DNA of 64,000 nt. Origin: Acinetobacter parvus DSM 16617 = CIP 108168 (GTDB lineage Bacteria > Pseudomonadota > Gammaproteobacteria > Pseudomonadales > Moraxellaceae). This document shows, piece by piece, positions 25,801 through 35,161 of the stretch. The translations under genes were made by a program, and so were the position numbers. The DNA lies in NCBI RefSeq assembly GCF_000368025.1, contig NZ_KB849211.1, forward strand, positions 136,703 to 200,702. Direction: 5' to 3'. Below the pieces are notes generated by a model, which searched no databases, was not told the origin of the DNA, and saw nothing but the letters and a program-made list of their open reading frames with translations. Each line of letters begins with the position of its first letter. The first letter of the stretch is position 1.

Positions 25801-26067
25801 GTGGCAAACTCTGCTCAAGCTAAAAAACGTGCTCGTCAAAACGTTAAAGCACGCAAACACAACGCAAGCTTGCGTTCTATGGTTCGTACTTACATCAAAC
25901 GTACAGTAAATGCAATCGCTGCTGGTGATTATGGTGTTGCTACAGAAGCTTACAAAAAAGCTGTTCCTGTAATCGACCGTATGGCTGATAAAGGCATCAT
26001 CCACAAAAATAAAGCTGCTCGTCACAAGAGCCGCTTAAACGCTCAAATTAAAGCTTTAGCTAACTAA
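25801..26067 (+). CDS. rpsT: 30S ribosomal protein S20
   Basis: An 88-residue basic protein that binds 16S rRNA early in assembly. The sequence ANSAQAKKRARQNVKA, later MVRTYIKR and NKAARHKSRL, is typical. The start is GTG behind AAGGAG at proper spacing; S20 genes often use a non-ATG start. A strong terminator follows. It stands alone. Confidence 0.97.
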   Translation: MANSAQAKKRARQNVKARKHNASLRSMVRTYIKRTVNAIAAGDYGVATEAYKKAVPVIDRMADKGIIHKNKAARHKSRLNAQIKALAN

Positions 26068-26079
26068 TTTGATGCATGT

Positions 26080-26106
26080 AAAAAAGCCCGATTTTCGGGC
26101 TTTTTT
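26080..26106 (+). terminator. rpsT terminator
   Basis: AAAAAAGCCCGA and TCGGGCTTTTTT form a compact stem with a T-run, 12 nt after rpsT. Confidence 0.94.
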
Positions 26107-26185
26107 ATTATCTTCAATTTACTAATGCAACGTTAGTAGTTTGTTAATTTTAAATTGCACAATTAAATCATACTTTTCAAAAGTC

Positions 26186-26917
26186 TTATTTATTCTGAAA
26201 ATCTTTAATGACCAGTTCATGCTTTTGACCACGCCAAATCCATTTTAGCTTACTATTGCTAAAATCCTCTCCCTCAAACCAGACAAACAGCCCCTCCATC
26301 ATGTCAGGCCAATCGGACTGTTCAATTTGTTTGTTACCTGAAATAACAGCAACAATCGCAGCAAGAATGGTGTCGTGGCTAACAGCCAAGCTTAAACCCT
26401 GATGTTGCGTCGGATGGGTATGATATAACAGCTCCAGAACATCAAAAACGCCTGTAATTGGATGTTTCATACCAGGCAAAGCATTGTTCACAAAACTATT
26501 AATAAACCCTAATGCACCTTGTTTACGGAAATAGGGCGCAGCCTGCTGAATATCCAGTACAAAGCTGCCTGGTTCAACCAGCAAACGCTGTTCAACAATT
26601 TCAATGGTATGGGTATTAACCACTTTATGGGTGCGATCCGCACCCTCTATCATCAATGCGGCGGTATCCACGCAACGCTGGATTGGGCTTGAAATACAGT
26701 GCTGAATGGCCCGATCTGTATTCTGAATTAAATACTGCCCCCATGCATAGGCAAGCTCCCGCCCCTGTTCAGTCAACTGTAGATCATAGCTTGCCAAGCC
26801 CTGACCATTTACCAGCTCACGCAGCGAGTGGCGGGTAAATAAAGTCACTGGGGTTGAAGCATTGGGAAGTAAATCAATTGCTTCAAACATACTTTTTGGC
26901 AATAAATGCAGGGCCAT
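26186..26917 (-). CDS. Histidine phosphatase superfamily protein
   Basis: A 243-residue protein. The phosphatase-like TRHSLREL (about residues 28-35) holds the presumed phosphohistidine in an RH motif, with Ser replacing the usual Gly. The second catalytic histidine is in LAVSHDTILAA. CISSPIQRCVDTAALM is the family's mid-domain block. The substrate is unknown; the acid-phosphatase branch seems closer than phosphoglycerate mutase. Confidence 0.82.
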   Translation of the reverse strand: MALHLLPKSMFEAIDLLPNASTPVTLFTRHSLRELVNGQGLASYDLQLTEQGRELAYAWGQYLIQNTDRAIQHCISSPIQRCVDTAALMIEGADRTHKVVNTHTIEIVEQRLLVEPGSFVLDIQQAAPYFRKQGALGFINSFVNNALPGMKHPITGVFDVLELLYHTHPTQHQGLSLAVSHDTILAAIVAVISGNKQIEQSDWPDMMEGLFVWFEGEDFSNSKLKWIWRGQKHELVIKDFQNK

Positions 26918-26972
26918 ATTACAATTATAAAAGATAAGAATTTAGCCCACTATACCATGAGCTGCTCAACTC

Positions 26973-27830
26973 TCAATCTAAAATGCCTGAATGACTCAAG
27001 GCATCATAAGCAATTTTTTTGCAATCCTGATCTCTAAAGGCGATAAAACCCTTGTTCAGCACAGTCTCACGCTGGTTGTACTGAAATGGCTTGCCATCCA
27101 GCGTCATCAAACCACCACCAATACTTTCCAGAAAAGCCTGTCCTGAACTGGTGTCCCATTCAGAGGTTGGATGAAAGCGCGGATAAATATCAATTTCCCC
27201 CTCCAGCATCATACAGAATTTATAGGCGCTGCCCGCCTCACGACGAATAACCTCACGATACCGCAAAATCTGTTCAATAAAGTTTTTGTATTTTGGATTC
27301 TTACTATGATGACTCAGGCCAATTTGAATTGCTGCTTCAGCCACATGTTCTTCAATCTGGTACTGCGACCATTGCTGGCGGCTAAAACTGTATTTATAAG
27401 GCTGCTGTGAGGTATAACCGATATACATCACCTGTTCACACGGCACCGCAATAATCGCGAAAGTAGTTTGACTGTCTTCAATCAGGCTCAGGTTGATGGT
27501 AAATTCATCACGTTCATGAATAAACTCCTTGGTTCCATCAAGAGGATCAAGCATCCAGCAACGTTGCCATGCAGCTCGGGCAGAATAATCACTTTCTTCT
27601 GACAATACAGGCAAATCGGGGGTTATTTCCGCCAAGTGCTTTAATAAAAAACGGTTTATCTTGAGGTCAGCCTGTGTCACAGGTGAATCATCACTTTTTT
27701 CCTGAATATTAAACTCGCAACCTGCACAATAACTTTGGTATTCTTCCAGCAATATTTGACTTGCCTGCGCCATGATTGGCACAAGTTGCGAAATCAACTG
27801 ATCCTGTGGGGCAAGCGTTTTAATAAACAT
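26973..27830 (-). CDS. cysQ: 3'(2'),5'-bisphosphate nucleotidase
   Basis: A 285-residue inositol monophosphatase-fold enzyme that clears 3'-phosphoadenosine 5'-phosphate formed in sulfate assimilation. The metal-binding motifs are PVLSEES (about residue 96), MLDPLDGTKEFIHERDEFTINL (about residue 117), and SEWDTSSGQAFLESIGG near the C-terminus. The length is slightly above E. coli CysQ (246). It is divergent from the HAD hydrolase gene, 11 nt apart. Confidence 0.93.
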   Translation of the reverse strand: MFIKTLAPQDQLISQLVPIMAQASQILLEEYQSYCAGCEFNIQEKSDDSPVTQADLKINRFLLKHLAEITPDLPVLSEESDYSARAAWQRCWMLDPLDGTKEFIHERDEFTINLSLIEDSQTTFAIIAVPCEQVMYIGYTSQQPYKYSFSRQQWSQYQIEEHVAEAAIQIGLSHHSKNPKYKNFIEQILRYREVIRREAGSAYKFCMMLEGEIDIYPRFHPTSEWDTSSGQAFLESIGGGLMTLDGKPFQYNQRETVLNKGFIAFRDQDCKKIAYDALSHSGILD

Positions 27831-27841
27831 AGATCAACCTT

Positions 27842-28546
27842 ATGTCATATTCAGATTTACAGCAGCAACCCATCATATTCTTTGATATGGATGGCACTTT
27901 ACTTGATTTAGCCTTTGACGATTTCATCTGGAATCATTGTTTGCCAGAGCGACATGCCCAGGTCCATCAATGCAGTCTGCAACAGAGCCAACAAACCCTG
28001 TTTCAGTTCTACCAACAGCATAAGCATACACTATCTTGGTATTCTTCGGCTTACTGGACGGCGAAAGTTGGTGTTGATGTATTACAACTCCAATACGAAC
28101 ATCGTGAAAGAATTCGTGCCCGTATAGGCTGTCATCAACTTTTGCAACAACTCAAAAATCGGGGCTATCGCTGCTGGTTACTGACCAATGCTGACCACGC
28201 AGGGCTACAGCTTAAACTTGAAAATATCGAGTTAAGCCCCTATTTTGAAGTAATGGTCAGCAGTGAGGAACTGGGACATGCCAAGGAGGAAGTTGCATTT
28301 TGGCAAAAGCTACAACAACTGCATCCCTTTAATCCAGCCCAAGCTGTTTTTGTGGATGACACCATTGCGGTACTCAAAGGTGCAGAAGACTTTGGCATCG
28401 CTCAACTATTCAGTATTCTACAGCCCTCAAGTGCAAAGCCTGCAAGAGCGGCAACAGAACTTCCTTACCCTGCACTCGACCATCTCACTGAACTTGTCGA
28501 TTATCTTGAAATTAAACTACAGGATACAGATGCAAAAACAGCATGA
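27842..28546 (+). CDS. yrfG: HAD-family hydrolase, GMP/IMP nucleotidase-like
   Basis: A 234-residue HAD phosphatase. Motif I is FFDMDGTLLDLAFDDFIW, and the CWLLTNAD segment is motif II. The motif III lysine lies in the LGHAKEE region, and VFVDDTIAVLKGAEDFGI is motif IV. The DLAFDDFIWNH signature matches the YrfG nucleotidase group, which usually precedes hslR, as here. The 3' end overlaps hslR by 17 nt. Confidence 0.88.
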   Translation: MSYSDLQQQPIIFFDMDGTLLDLAFDDFIWNHCLPERHAQVHQCSLQQSQQTLFQFYQQHKHTLSWYSSAYWTAKVGVDVLQLQYEHRERIRARIGCHQLLQQLKNRGYRCWLLTNADHAGLQLKLENIELSPYFEVMVSSEELGHAKEEVAFWQKLQQLHPFNPAQAVFVDDTIAVLKGAEDFGIAQLFSILQPSSAKPARAATELPYPALDHLTELVDYLEIKLQDTDAKTA

Positions 28547-28958
28547 ACCAGCAAGCATGGATGCCATGCGCATTGATAAATGGCTTTGGGCAGCGCGTTT
28601 TTTTAAGACACGCTCCCTTGCCAAGGCTGCCATAGAGGGCGGTAAAGTCCATCACCAGAATGAACGCGTCAAGGTATCCAAAGACGTGCGCATTGGTATG
28701 GAACTCACCATCCAGCAGGGTTTTGAGAAAAAAACCGTAATCATCAAGGCTCTTTCTGCGGTTCGTGGTGGCGCACCAATTGCCCAGCAGCTTTATGAAG
28801 AAACAGCAGAAAGTATTGAACGTCGGGAGTTGCATGCCTCACAGCGAAAAATGCATAATCTAGCCCGACCAGATCACCGACCAAGTAAAAAAGACCGTCG
28901 TGATATCAATCGTTTTAAACATGAAAATGCTCAATCATGGTCTTACCATGACGAGTAA
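28530..28958 (+). CDS. hslR: Heat-shock ribosome-associated S4-domain protein
   Basis: A 142-residue S4 RNA-binding protein (Hsp15). The S4 motif MRIDKWLWAARFFKTRSLA lies about residues 12-30, followed by GGKVHHQNERVKVSKDVRIG. The C-terminal tail is basic. Hsp15 binds stalled 50S subunits with peptidyl-tRNA. The ATG at 28530 lies inside the end of the upstream HAD gene; a second ATG ten codons later is possible. Confidence 0.93.
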   Translation: MQKQHEPASMDAMRIDKWLWAARFFKTRSLAKAAIEGGKVHHQNERVKVSKDVRIGMELTIQQGFEKKTVIIKALSAVRGGAPIAQQLYEETAESIERRELHASQRKMHNLARPDHRPSKKDRRDINRFKHENAQSWSYHDE

Positions 28959-29040
28959 TTTTTACAATAATGGATGCGTCATCTTGTGTCGTACAGACAC
29001 GGATCAGATGTAGAATAAACAATGAGAATCTGCCACTATA

Positions 29041-29081
29041 CCCAAGTCCCAACAAGTTGAGATTCAATACATCCACTTGGG
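29041..29081 (+). promoter_or_regulatory. recA 5' leader with a possible long-loop stem
   Basis: CCCAAGT (29041-29047) and ACTTGGG (29075-29081) are perfect complements in the leader ahead of recA. No E. coli-type LexA box (CTG-N10-CAG) is visible between hslR and recA, as expected for Acinetobacter, which lacks a classic LexA. The role of the stem is inference. Confidence 0.4.
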
Positions 29082-29117
29082 TTAGTCGTTAAGAAGATAA
29101 AGTTTTGAGGTTTTGAG

Positions 29118-30164
29118 ATGGATGATAATAAAAACAAGGCGTTACAAGCTGCATTAAGCCAGATTGAGAAACAGTTTGGTAAAAATACGGTGATGCGCCT
29201 CGGTGACAATACAGTACAGGCAGTTGAAGCTGTCTCTACAGGTTCCTTAACACTGGATATCGCACTCGGCATTGGCGGATTACCAAAAGGCCGTATCATT
29301 GAGATTTATGGTCCTGAATCTTCAGGTAAAACCACCATGACATTACAGGCGATTGCACAGTGTCAAAAAAATGGTGGCACCTGTGCCTTTATTGATGCGG
29401 AACATGCCCTAGACCCGCAGTATGCGCGTAAATTAGGCGTGGATATTGACAACCTGCTGGTATCACAACCAGACCATGGTGAACAGGCGTTGGAAATTGC
29501 CGACATGCTGGTTCGTTCAGGTGCAATTGACTTAATCGTTGTCGACTCTGTTGCGGCGTTAACCCCTAAAGCTGAAATTGAAGGCGAAATGGGTGACTCA
29601 CATATGGGGTTGCAGGCACGCTTGATGAGTCAGGCATTACGTAAAATCACGGGTAATGCAAAACGCTCCAACTGTATGGTGATCTTCATTAACCAGATTC
29701 GTATGAAGATTGGTGTAATGTTCGGTAGCCCTGAAACCACAACAGGTGGTAACGCACTTAAGTTCTATGCTTCTGTACGTCTGGACATTCGCCGTATTGG
29801 ACAGGTTAAGGAGGGCGATGAAATTGTGGGTTCTGAAACCAGGGTTAAGGTTGTGAAGAACAAAATGGCGCCTCCTTTCCGTGAAGCAGTGTTCCAGATT
29901 ATGTATGGCAAAGGCACCAACCAACTCGGTGAACTTGTAGACCTTGCGGTACAGCAGGAAATCGTACAAAAGGCGGGTGCATGGTACTCTTATCAAGGCA
30001 ACAAAATTGGTCAGGGTAAAAATAACGTGATTCGTCATTTTGAAGAAAACCCACAAATGGCTCAGGAAATTGAAAAGCTTATTCGTGAGCAACTTCTCAC
30101 CAAAAACAATAATGAAGCCGCACAAACTGAAGATGCAGAAGAACCAGACTTGTTAGAAAACTAA
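29118..30164 (+). CDS. recA: Recombinase A
   Basis: A 348-residue RecA with the Walker A GPESSGKTTM (about residues 66-75), Walker B LIVVDSVAAL, the L2-region FINQIRMKIGVMFGSPETTTGGNALKF, and an acidic C-terminal tail ending DAEEPDLLEN. It forms filaments on single-stranded DNA, drives strand exchange and triggers the DNA damage response. A terminator-like hairpin separates it from recX, so recX is probably expressed at a lower level. Confidence 0.99.
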   Translation: MDDNKNKALQAALSQIEKQFGKNTVMRLGDNTVQAVEAVSTGSLTLDIALGIGGLPKGRIIEIYGPESSGKTTMTLQAIAQCQKNGGTCAFIDAEHALDPQYARKLGVDIDNLLVSQPDHGEQALEIADMLVRSGAIDLIVVDSVAALTPKAEIEGEMGDSHMGLQARLMSQALRKITGNAKRSNCMVIFINQIRMKIGVMFGSPETTTGGNALKFYASVRLDIRRIGQVKEGDEIVGSETRVKVVKNKMAPPFREAVFQIMYGKGTNQLGELVDLAVQQEIVQKAGAWYSYQGNKIGQGKNNVIRHFEENPQMAQEIEKLIREQLLTKNNNEAAQTEDAEEPDLLEN

Positions 30165-30169
30165 GCTAG

Positions 30170-30190
30170 AACGCCCTACGGGGCGTTTTT
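30170..30190 (+). terminator. recA-recX intergenic terminator
   Basis: AACGCCC and GGGCGTTTTT pair around a short loop just after recA. In many bacteria a leaky terminator here sets the recA:recX ratio. Confidence 0.8.
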
Positions 30191-30206
30191 GTTTCATGAG
30201 GAAAAT

Positions 30207-30689
30207 ATGTTGAATTCAGAAAAAGCTGAAAAGCCCAAAACCCTGACAGGTCAGAGACTACGCTCTTATGCCTTTGCCCTACTGACCCGCCGTGACTACT
30301 CACAAGCGGAGTTAATCACAAAACTCAATCAATATGCAGTTCATCCTGATGAGGTGGCAAATCTGGTGGAGGAATTAGCTGGGCAAAACTATCAGAGTGA
30401 CCAACGCGTTGCCGAACAGACTTTGGCCAGCCAAATTCGCAAGGGAAAAGGCTTACAACGCATCAAACAGACATTAAAGGCCAAGCAGCTCGATACTGAA
30501 TTGATTACCGAAGAACTTCAAGATATTGACTGGTATGAACAGGCGTATCAGCTCAAGGTTAAAAAATTTGGAGAGGCTGTAACCAAGGATCCAAAAACAA
30601 AGGCAAAACAAATTCGGTTTTTACAATACCGTGGCTTTGATATGGATGTAATTATGAAAGCGGTTGCCCGAACGAGCGAAGAAGAGTGA
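30207..30689 (+). CDS. recX: RecX, RecA modulator
   Basis: A 160-residue protein of the RecX family, built from three-helix repeats. RSYAFALLTRRDYSQAELITKL is the first repeat, and SDQRVAEQTLASQIRKGKGLQRIKQTL the middle one. RecX caps RecA filaments. I chose the ATG at 30207 because GAGGAAA lies just upstream; a frame from 30189 would begin inside the terminator stem. It ends 2 nt before the 3' end of the convergent ffs gene. Confidence 0.94.
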   Translation: MLNSEKAEKPKTLTGQRLRSYAFALLTRRDYSQAELITKLNQYAVHPDEVANLVEELAGQNYQSDQRVAEQTLASQIRKGKGLQRIKQTLKAKQLDTELITEELQDIDWYEQAYQLKVKKFGEAVTKDPKTKAKQIRFLQYRGFDMDVIMKAVARTSEEE

Positions 30690-30691
30690 TT

Positions 30692-30810
<119 letters not shown>

Positions 30811-30816
30811 TGACAA

Positions 30817-30844
30817 AGTATAGAGATTTTTACCTGAGTTGCAA
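30817..30844 (-). promoter_or_regulatory. Sigma-70 promoter of ffs
   Basis: Minus-strand TTGCAA (30839-30844) and TATACT (30817-30822) are separated by 16 bp and lie 6 bp before the start of the 4.5S RNA. Confidence 0.75.
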
Positions 30845-31122
30845 GACTTGTCTCTGTTTTTCAGTAAGTTTTTAATTCAACTGCCTAATTCCTCATCAAT
30901 ACTGCCACTATATCTTTATAACCGACTTAAAAGCTGTATAAACATTAAACAACAGCTCTCTAATTCTCTTCAAAAGTGCTTGAAGATTGTAAATGCTTAT
31001 TGCATTTAAACGAGTTGCTGTTTTAATGGCTAAATCAAAAACGTGTATTCGGTGTGTTGCAAGTAAAAAATGAAGACTTGTTCGCCCACAGCTTTGTTTT
31101 TCAACTTTATGGATGAATTTTC
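30845..31122. other. Intergenic region upstream of cpoB
   Basis: About 280 bp between the ffs promoter and cpoB. It must carry the cpoB promoter, but I see no clear boxes, repeats or reading frames. Confidence 0.5.
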
Positions 31123-31986
31123 ATGCTAAAAAAGCATTCTATACTTTTTATTGCGCTACTCAGCAGTACGCATTTATATGCCAATGTCCCGATTGAATCT
31201 CGTGCCCTAAGCCAACAGCAAGCCAATAACGTCGTTGCAGGTTCTCCAAGTTTAAACTGGGAAATCATGCAAAAGAATCAAAAACTTGAAGAAGAAATTC
31301 GTAAATTACGCGGCCAGTTAGAAGAACATGACAATGCGATTGAACAACTCAAGAAAGAGCTTGCAAACCGCTATACAGATTTAGACCAGCGTCTGGAGCT
31401 ACTTTCACAGAAAATTGATCCACCAGAAGAAAATACCGAAGAAAATGGTGCTACAGATACCGCTCAGGCTGGAACAGAGCGGACAGCAACCCCAATAACA
31501 CCCACCCCGCCTCCAGTAGCGGATGTGACACCTAAACCTCCAGCCCAGACACAGGCCCGTGCTGCTGTGCAGCCACAGACAAATACGGCAACAACAAACA
31601 CCACCAATAACCAGATTGAACTCGAAAAAGCAGCTTATACGGTTGCATTAGATGCATATAAACAAGGTGGCGCTAAAAAGGCAATTGAGCCAATGCAAAA
31701 CTTTATTAAAAACCACCCGAATGGTATTTATGTGGGCAATGCCTATTTTTGGCTGGCTGAGTTCTATTTAGCTGTTGAGCCTGTGGACTATAAGGCAGCC
31801 AAGCAGAATTACAATATTGTTGCCACACGCTATCCTAACTCTGCAAAAGCTTCACGTGCAGTTTATCAGCTGTATAGCATTGCAAAAGATGTAGATAAAA
31901 ATACAGCCTTGGCAAACCAGTATAAGGCCAAGTTGCTTAACAAGTATCCTCAATCTGAGGAAGCGAAATTTATTCAAAAAAAATAA
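31123..31986 (+). CDS. cpoB: Cell division coordinator CpoB/YbgF-like periplasmic protein
   Basis: A 287-residue periplasmic protein. The signal peptide is MLKKHSILFIALLSSTHLYA. A coiled coil for trimerisation follows (about residues 45-105), then a Pro/Thr/Ala linker (about 120-160). The C-terminal TPR domain begins at AAYTVALDAYKQGGAKKAIEPM. CpoB links Tol-Pal constriction to PBP1B. The tol-pal genes are not adjacent here, as they are in most species. Confidence 0.87.
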   Translation: MLKKHSILFIALLSSTHLYANVPIESRALSQQQANNVVAGSPSLNWEIMQKNQKLEEEIRKLRGQLEEHDNAIEQLKKELANRYTDLDQRLELLSQKIDPPEENTEENGATDTAQAGTERTATPITPTPPPVADVTPKPPAQTQARAAVQPQTNTATTNTTNNQIELEKAAYTVALDAYKQGGAKKAIEPMQNFIKNHPNGIYVGNAYFWLAEFYLAVEPVDYKAAKQNYNIVATRYPNSAKASRAVYQLYSIAKDVDKNTALANQYKAKLLNKYPQSEEAKFIQKK

Positions 31987-32002
31987 CCAACCTCTTCCAA
32001 TA

Positions 32003-32033
32003 AAAAAGCCAGTTGATGAAAACTGGCTTTTTA
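32003..32033. terminator. Shared bidirectional terminator of cpoB and ppiD
   Basis: AAAAAAGCCAGTT and AACTGGCTTTTTA pair between two convergent genes, with A and T runs on both sides. Confidence 0.9.
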
Positions 32034-32047
32034 TGCTTAGAACAAAC

Positions 32048-33919
32048 TCATTTGATCTTCGCCTTGGATTTTAAATATTCAGTATAGTCTTCCAAAATCT
32101 GTTGACCACGGAACTGTTGATAGAGTTTGCTCAACTCATGCATTTGTTCTGGTGGCAACTCACTCGCAATACTGGTGTTCACATTGGAAACAGCAACAAT
32201 CACCAGTTCATTTGGCAGTTTAGCTGTTGTAGCAGACCACATACCCTCTTTGCTCGGTGCTGGGATACTAAATGCTGCACGCTCAATCGCACGCTTTAAG
32301 CCCTGAGAACGTGCATATGTACCTGCATCTTCAAAAGTTACCTGTGATTTTGCAACCACCTGCGCCGCAGGTTGCGTTTTAAAATCAGCAAGGATGCTGG
32401 CAATTTTTGCCTGAGCAGCCTTATAGGCTTTCTCTTCAACCACTTTCGCCTTTACTTCTGCTGTGGCCTGTGCCAATGGCTTGATCCCTGCTGGATGATA
32501 GTCACGAACCTTAATCCAGATGGTATCGCCATTTGCCAACTGAATATTTGAAGATGCGTTACGATCACCATTCTTCACATCATCATTAAACAATTTGGCC
32601 TTAACATTCAAATCGCTCAAATATGGGTTATCAGTGGTTAAGGTTACACCCTTAACAGATTCAACACGAGCACCTTTTACTTCCTGTGCAACCGCATCCA
32701 GAGAATCACTACCAACTACCATTTCATTCAGGCTATTGACCGTATCACTGAATAGATTCGCCAGTTTGGTTTTCTCAACTTCAGCAGTTAAACGTACCTT
32801 TTCTGATTCAAACGATGGCAATTTCACCATTGGAGAATTTGCTTCAATAATGTGATAACCATATTGGGTTTTAACAGGTTTTGAAATTTCACCATTCTTT
32901 AATGCATTGACTGCATTGTCAAAATCAGTTGAGAAAACACCTGGTGCATAGGTCGCCACCAAACCGCCCTGAGTTTTAGAGCCTGGATCATCAGAAAACT
33001 GAGCAGCGGCATCAGCAAATGTCATGCCTGCCTGAATTTTTGCATAGACCTCATTGGCAAGCTTTTGAGCCGCAGCATCATCACGGGCATCCGTGGTGAT
33101 CAAAATATGTTTAACTTGACGTTTTACATCTTTTTGCTGTTTTTCAACAAATGCTTTATAAGCTTGCTGTAAATCGGCATCTGTTACTGCAAGATTGGTC
33201 GCAGGAAGTAATGCTGGGCTTAAAACCACATAATCTACATCAACACTTGCAACCTGCTTGAATTCATTTTTATGCTTGTTGTAGTAATCTGTGATTTCCT
33301 GACTGGAAGCAGTTACACCCTTTTTATAATCATCCAGCTTGATGCTTGCCAAATGCAGGGTACGCTGTTCTGTCTGCAAGTTAGCCAATTGCTGTAGGTC
33401 TGACTGACTCACCAATGCATAATCCATCAAGGTGGTTGAAATCATTTTCAAGGCATGGTCCTGACGTAGGCTGGCAATCAACCCCTGATTGGTCATGCCC
33501 ACTGAACGCAGGTAATTTTCATAGAGCTGCTGGGAAAACTTGCCATTTTCCTGAAAACTCGGCTGTTGCGCCAACATTTGCTCAAGCTGTACATCGCTTA
33601 AAGAAATACCGAGTTTTTCGGCCTGCTGCAAAAGCAAGCTACGCGCAACCAGCGCATCCAGTGCCTTTTGCTGAATCACAGGCAGGTTGAGCAGTGATTC
33701 ATCACCCTTAACCAATGATAAATATTGATCTTTATAATTTTTGGTTGCGCTTTCTAATTCTTTATTAGAAATATCCTGACCGTTAACCGATTTCGCAACG
33801 TCTGCCTTATTGCTACCACTAAAATATCCTTCAATACCTACAAGTGCCAAAGGGGTCAAAAACAAAACTAACAGGACTTTGCCAAGCCAACCCTTAATGA
33901 CTGTACGAAACGATTCCAT
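32048..33919 (-). CDS. ppiD: PpiD/SurA-type periplasmic folding chaperone
   Basis: A 623-residue inner-membrane-anchored chaperone. The N-terminal signal anchor is WLGKVLLVLFLTPLALVGI (about residues 11-29). A SurA-like N-domain follows, then a parvulin domain with VKHILITTDARDDAAAQKLANEVYAKI...GGLVATYAPGVF...VKTQYGYHIIEA (about 268-360). The C-terminal region is helical. It helps outer membrane and secreted proteins fold as they leave SecYEG. It lies upstream of no linked gene; HU lies 140 bp away on the same strand. Confidence 0.92.
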   Translation of the reverse strand: MESFRTVIKGWLGKVLLVLFLTPLALVGIEGYFSGSNKADVAKSVNGQDISNKELESATKNYKDQYLSLVKGDESLLNLPVIQQKALDALVARSLLLQQAEKLGISLSDVQLEQMLAQQPSFQENGKFSQQLYENYLRSVGMTNQGLIASLRQDHALKMISTTLMDYALVSQSDLQQLANLQTEQRTLHLASIKLDDYKKGVTASSQEITDYYNKHKNEFKQVASVDVDYVVLSPALLPATNLAVTDADLQQAYKAFVEKQQKDVKRQVKHILITTDARDDAAAQKLANEVYAKIQAGMTFADAAAQFSDDPGSKTQGGLVATYAPGVFSTDFDNAVNALKNGEISKPVKTQYGYHIIEANSPMVKLPSFESEKVRLTAEVEKTKLANLFSDTVNSLNEMVVGSDSLDAVAQEVKGARVESVKGVTLTTDNPYLSDLNVKAKLFNDDVKNGDRNASSNIQLANGDTIWIKVRDYHPAGIKPLAQATAEVKAKVVEEKAYKAAQAKIASILADFKTQPAAQVVAKSQVTFEDAGTYARSQGLKRAIERAAFSIPAPSKEGMWSATTAKLPNELVIVAVSNVNTSIASELPPEQMHELSKLYQQFRGQQILEDYTEYLKSKAKIK

Positions 33920-34016
33920 AAGAATTCCAATATTTTATTTCGGGGCAATTTTAACTGAAAAAACAAAGCGAATGAATGCAGAATACGGCTCAAAGCAAAT
34001 TTTTCATTCAATAAAT

Positions 34017-34045
34017 AAAAAACGCACCCGAAACGGTGCGTTTAT
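34017..34045 (-). terminator. HU gene terminator
   Basis: On the minus strand AAACGCACCG and CGGGTGCGTTTTTT pair, with a T-run, 14 nt after the HU stop. Confidence 0.88.
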
Positions 34046-34058
34046 TGATTTAAAAAGA

Positions 34059-34331
34059 TTACGCAACTGAATCTTTCAAACCCTTACCTGGTTTAAAGCT
34101 AGGCACTTTGCTTGCTTTAATTTGAAGCTCTTCACCCGTTTTAGGATTGCGACCAGTACGTGCAGCACGTTCTTTAACGCTAAATGTACCAAAACCAACT
34201 AAAGTAACCGTATCACCGCTTTTAAGTGCTTCAGTGATTGACGCAATCGTTGCATCGAGTGCCTTACCAGCATCCGACTTAGATACTCCCCCTTTTTCAG
34301 CAATCGCATCAATTAATTCTGATTTATTCAT
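34059..34331 (-). CDS. hupB: DNA-binding protein HU
   Basis: A 90-residue histone-like protein. MNKSELIDAIAEKGGVSKSDAGKALDA is the helical dimerisation part, and the flexible arm is GFGTFSVKERAARTGRNPKTGEEL. The start at 34331 gives the standard HU length; an upstream in-frame ATG adds four residues. It compacts and bends DNA. HU-beta versus HU-alpha cannot be settled with a single paralogue in view. Confidence 0.95.
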   Translation of the reverse strand: MNKSELIDAIAEKGGVSKSDAGKALDATIASITEALKSGDTVTLVGFGTFSVKERAARTGRNPKTGEELQIKASKVPSFKPGKGLKDSVA

Positions 34332-34496
34332 GATAAAAAACATCCTCTTAATATCGTTTGTTAAGATCCAAGGCTATAGTTTAAAAGGCCATGCCGCCTT
34401 TATAGCAATGCTTTAGGGGAGAACGCAATACCAGAAAGACCTTTTAGCAAAAATAAATACTCAAAAACCACATAAACAGACGAGTGCCTATATTTT

Positions 34497-34952
34497 TTAC
34501 TTTTTATTCAATTTACTCTTTAATTGATTATTTTCTTCAATCAATGCATCTACTTTAATATGTAGCTGAACTAAAAGTTGCTCGATATGCTGGAGATCTT
34601 TTGGAGTGACTAGACCAATACGATTCAACGAATGATTCACACCTGTATCCAGAATTTTTTCCACCTTGTCTTTGGTGTCAGTCACCGACTCTTTGGCTTT
34701 CTCAGTCACTTTTCCAACGGTGTTATCAGCAAAATCTACAGTCTTGGATTCTAGCTCTTCACCCACCTTGACCAGAGAGTCAAATAATTTATTTCCCTCT
34801 TCTTCGGCGCGTGAAAAAGCTCCCAAACCTGCCAGCCAGATTTGTTGTGTATACTTTTTGAAATCGAGTGCAGATTTCTTCGAACTCTTTGATTTTGGCT
34901 TAGTTTTTACCTCAGCTTCTTCATTCGGATTTTCTATGTTCGAGTTATCCAT
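34497..34952 (-). CDS. Phasin-like poly(hydroxyalkanoate) granule-associated protein
   Basis: A 151-residue protein. A lysine-rich N-terminus is followed by FKKYTQQIWLAGLGAFSRAEEEGNKLFDSLVKVGEELE (about residues 31-68), the signature of PhaI/PhaF-type phasins. A helical stretch and a C-terminal coiled coil follow. Family members coat PHA granules, but in bacteria lacking PHA synthesis they may have another role. No pha genes are nearby. Confidence 0.85.
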   Translation of the reverse strand: MDNSNIENPNEEAEVKTKPKSKSSKKSALDFKKYTQQIWLAGLGAFSRAEEEGNKLFDSLVKVGEELESKTVDFADNTVGKVTEKAKESVTDTKDKVEKILDTGVNHSLNRIGLVTPKDLQHIEQLLVQLHIKVDALIEENNQLKSKLNKK

Positions 34953-35161
34953 TGACCATTGCTCCCAAGCACTTTACAAACAGTATGTGGTATTTAACCA
35001 TAAAAATGATTTTATAATATCAAAATTAAGACTTGATCGTTTTATAAAACTGTTCTACAAAGCAACAAAGACCTGTAAATTATTTTTAATAATTGAGTAA
35101 GGATGATCAGGCTTACAAGTCTTGTTGTTTTATAGCGATATTGGTAAGGAAAAATCAATCA

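Noticed and set aside
29000..29117. LexA/SOS box upstream of recA
   Set aside because: No CTG-N10-CAG or clear relative is present, in line with the lack of LexA in Acinetobacter.
31123..31986. cpoB as evidence of a nearby tol-pal operon
   Set aside because: No tol or pal genes lie on either side; the gene stands alone here.
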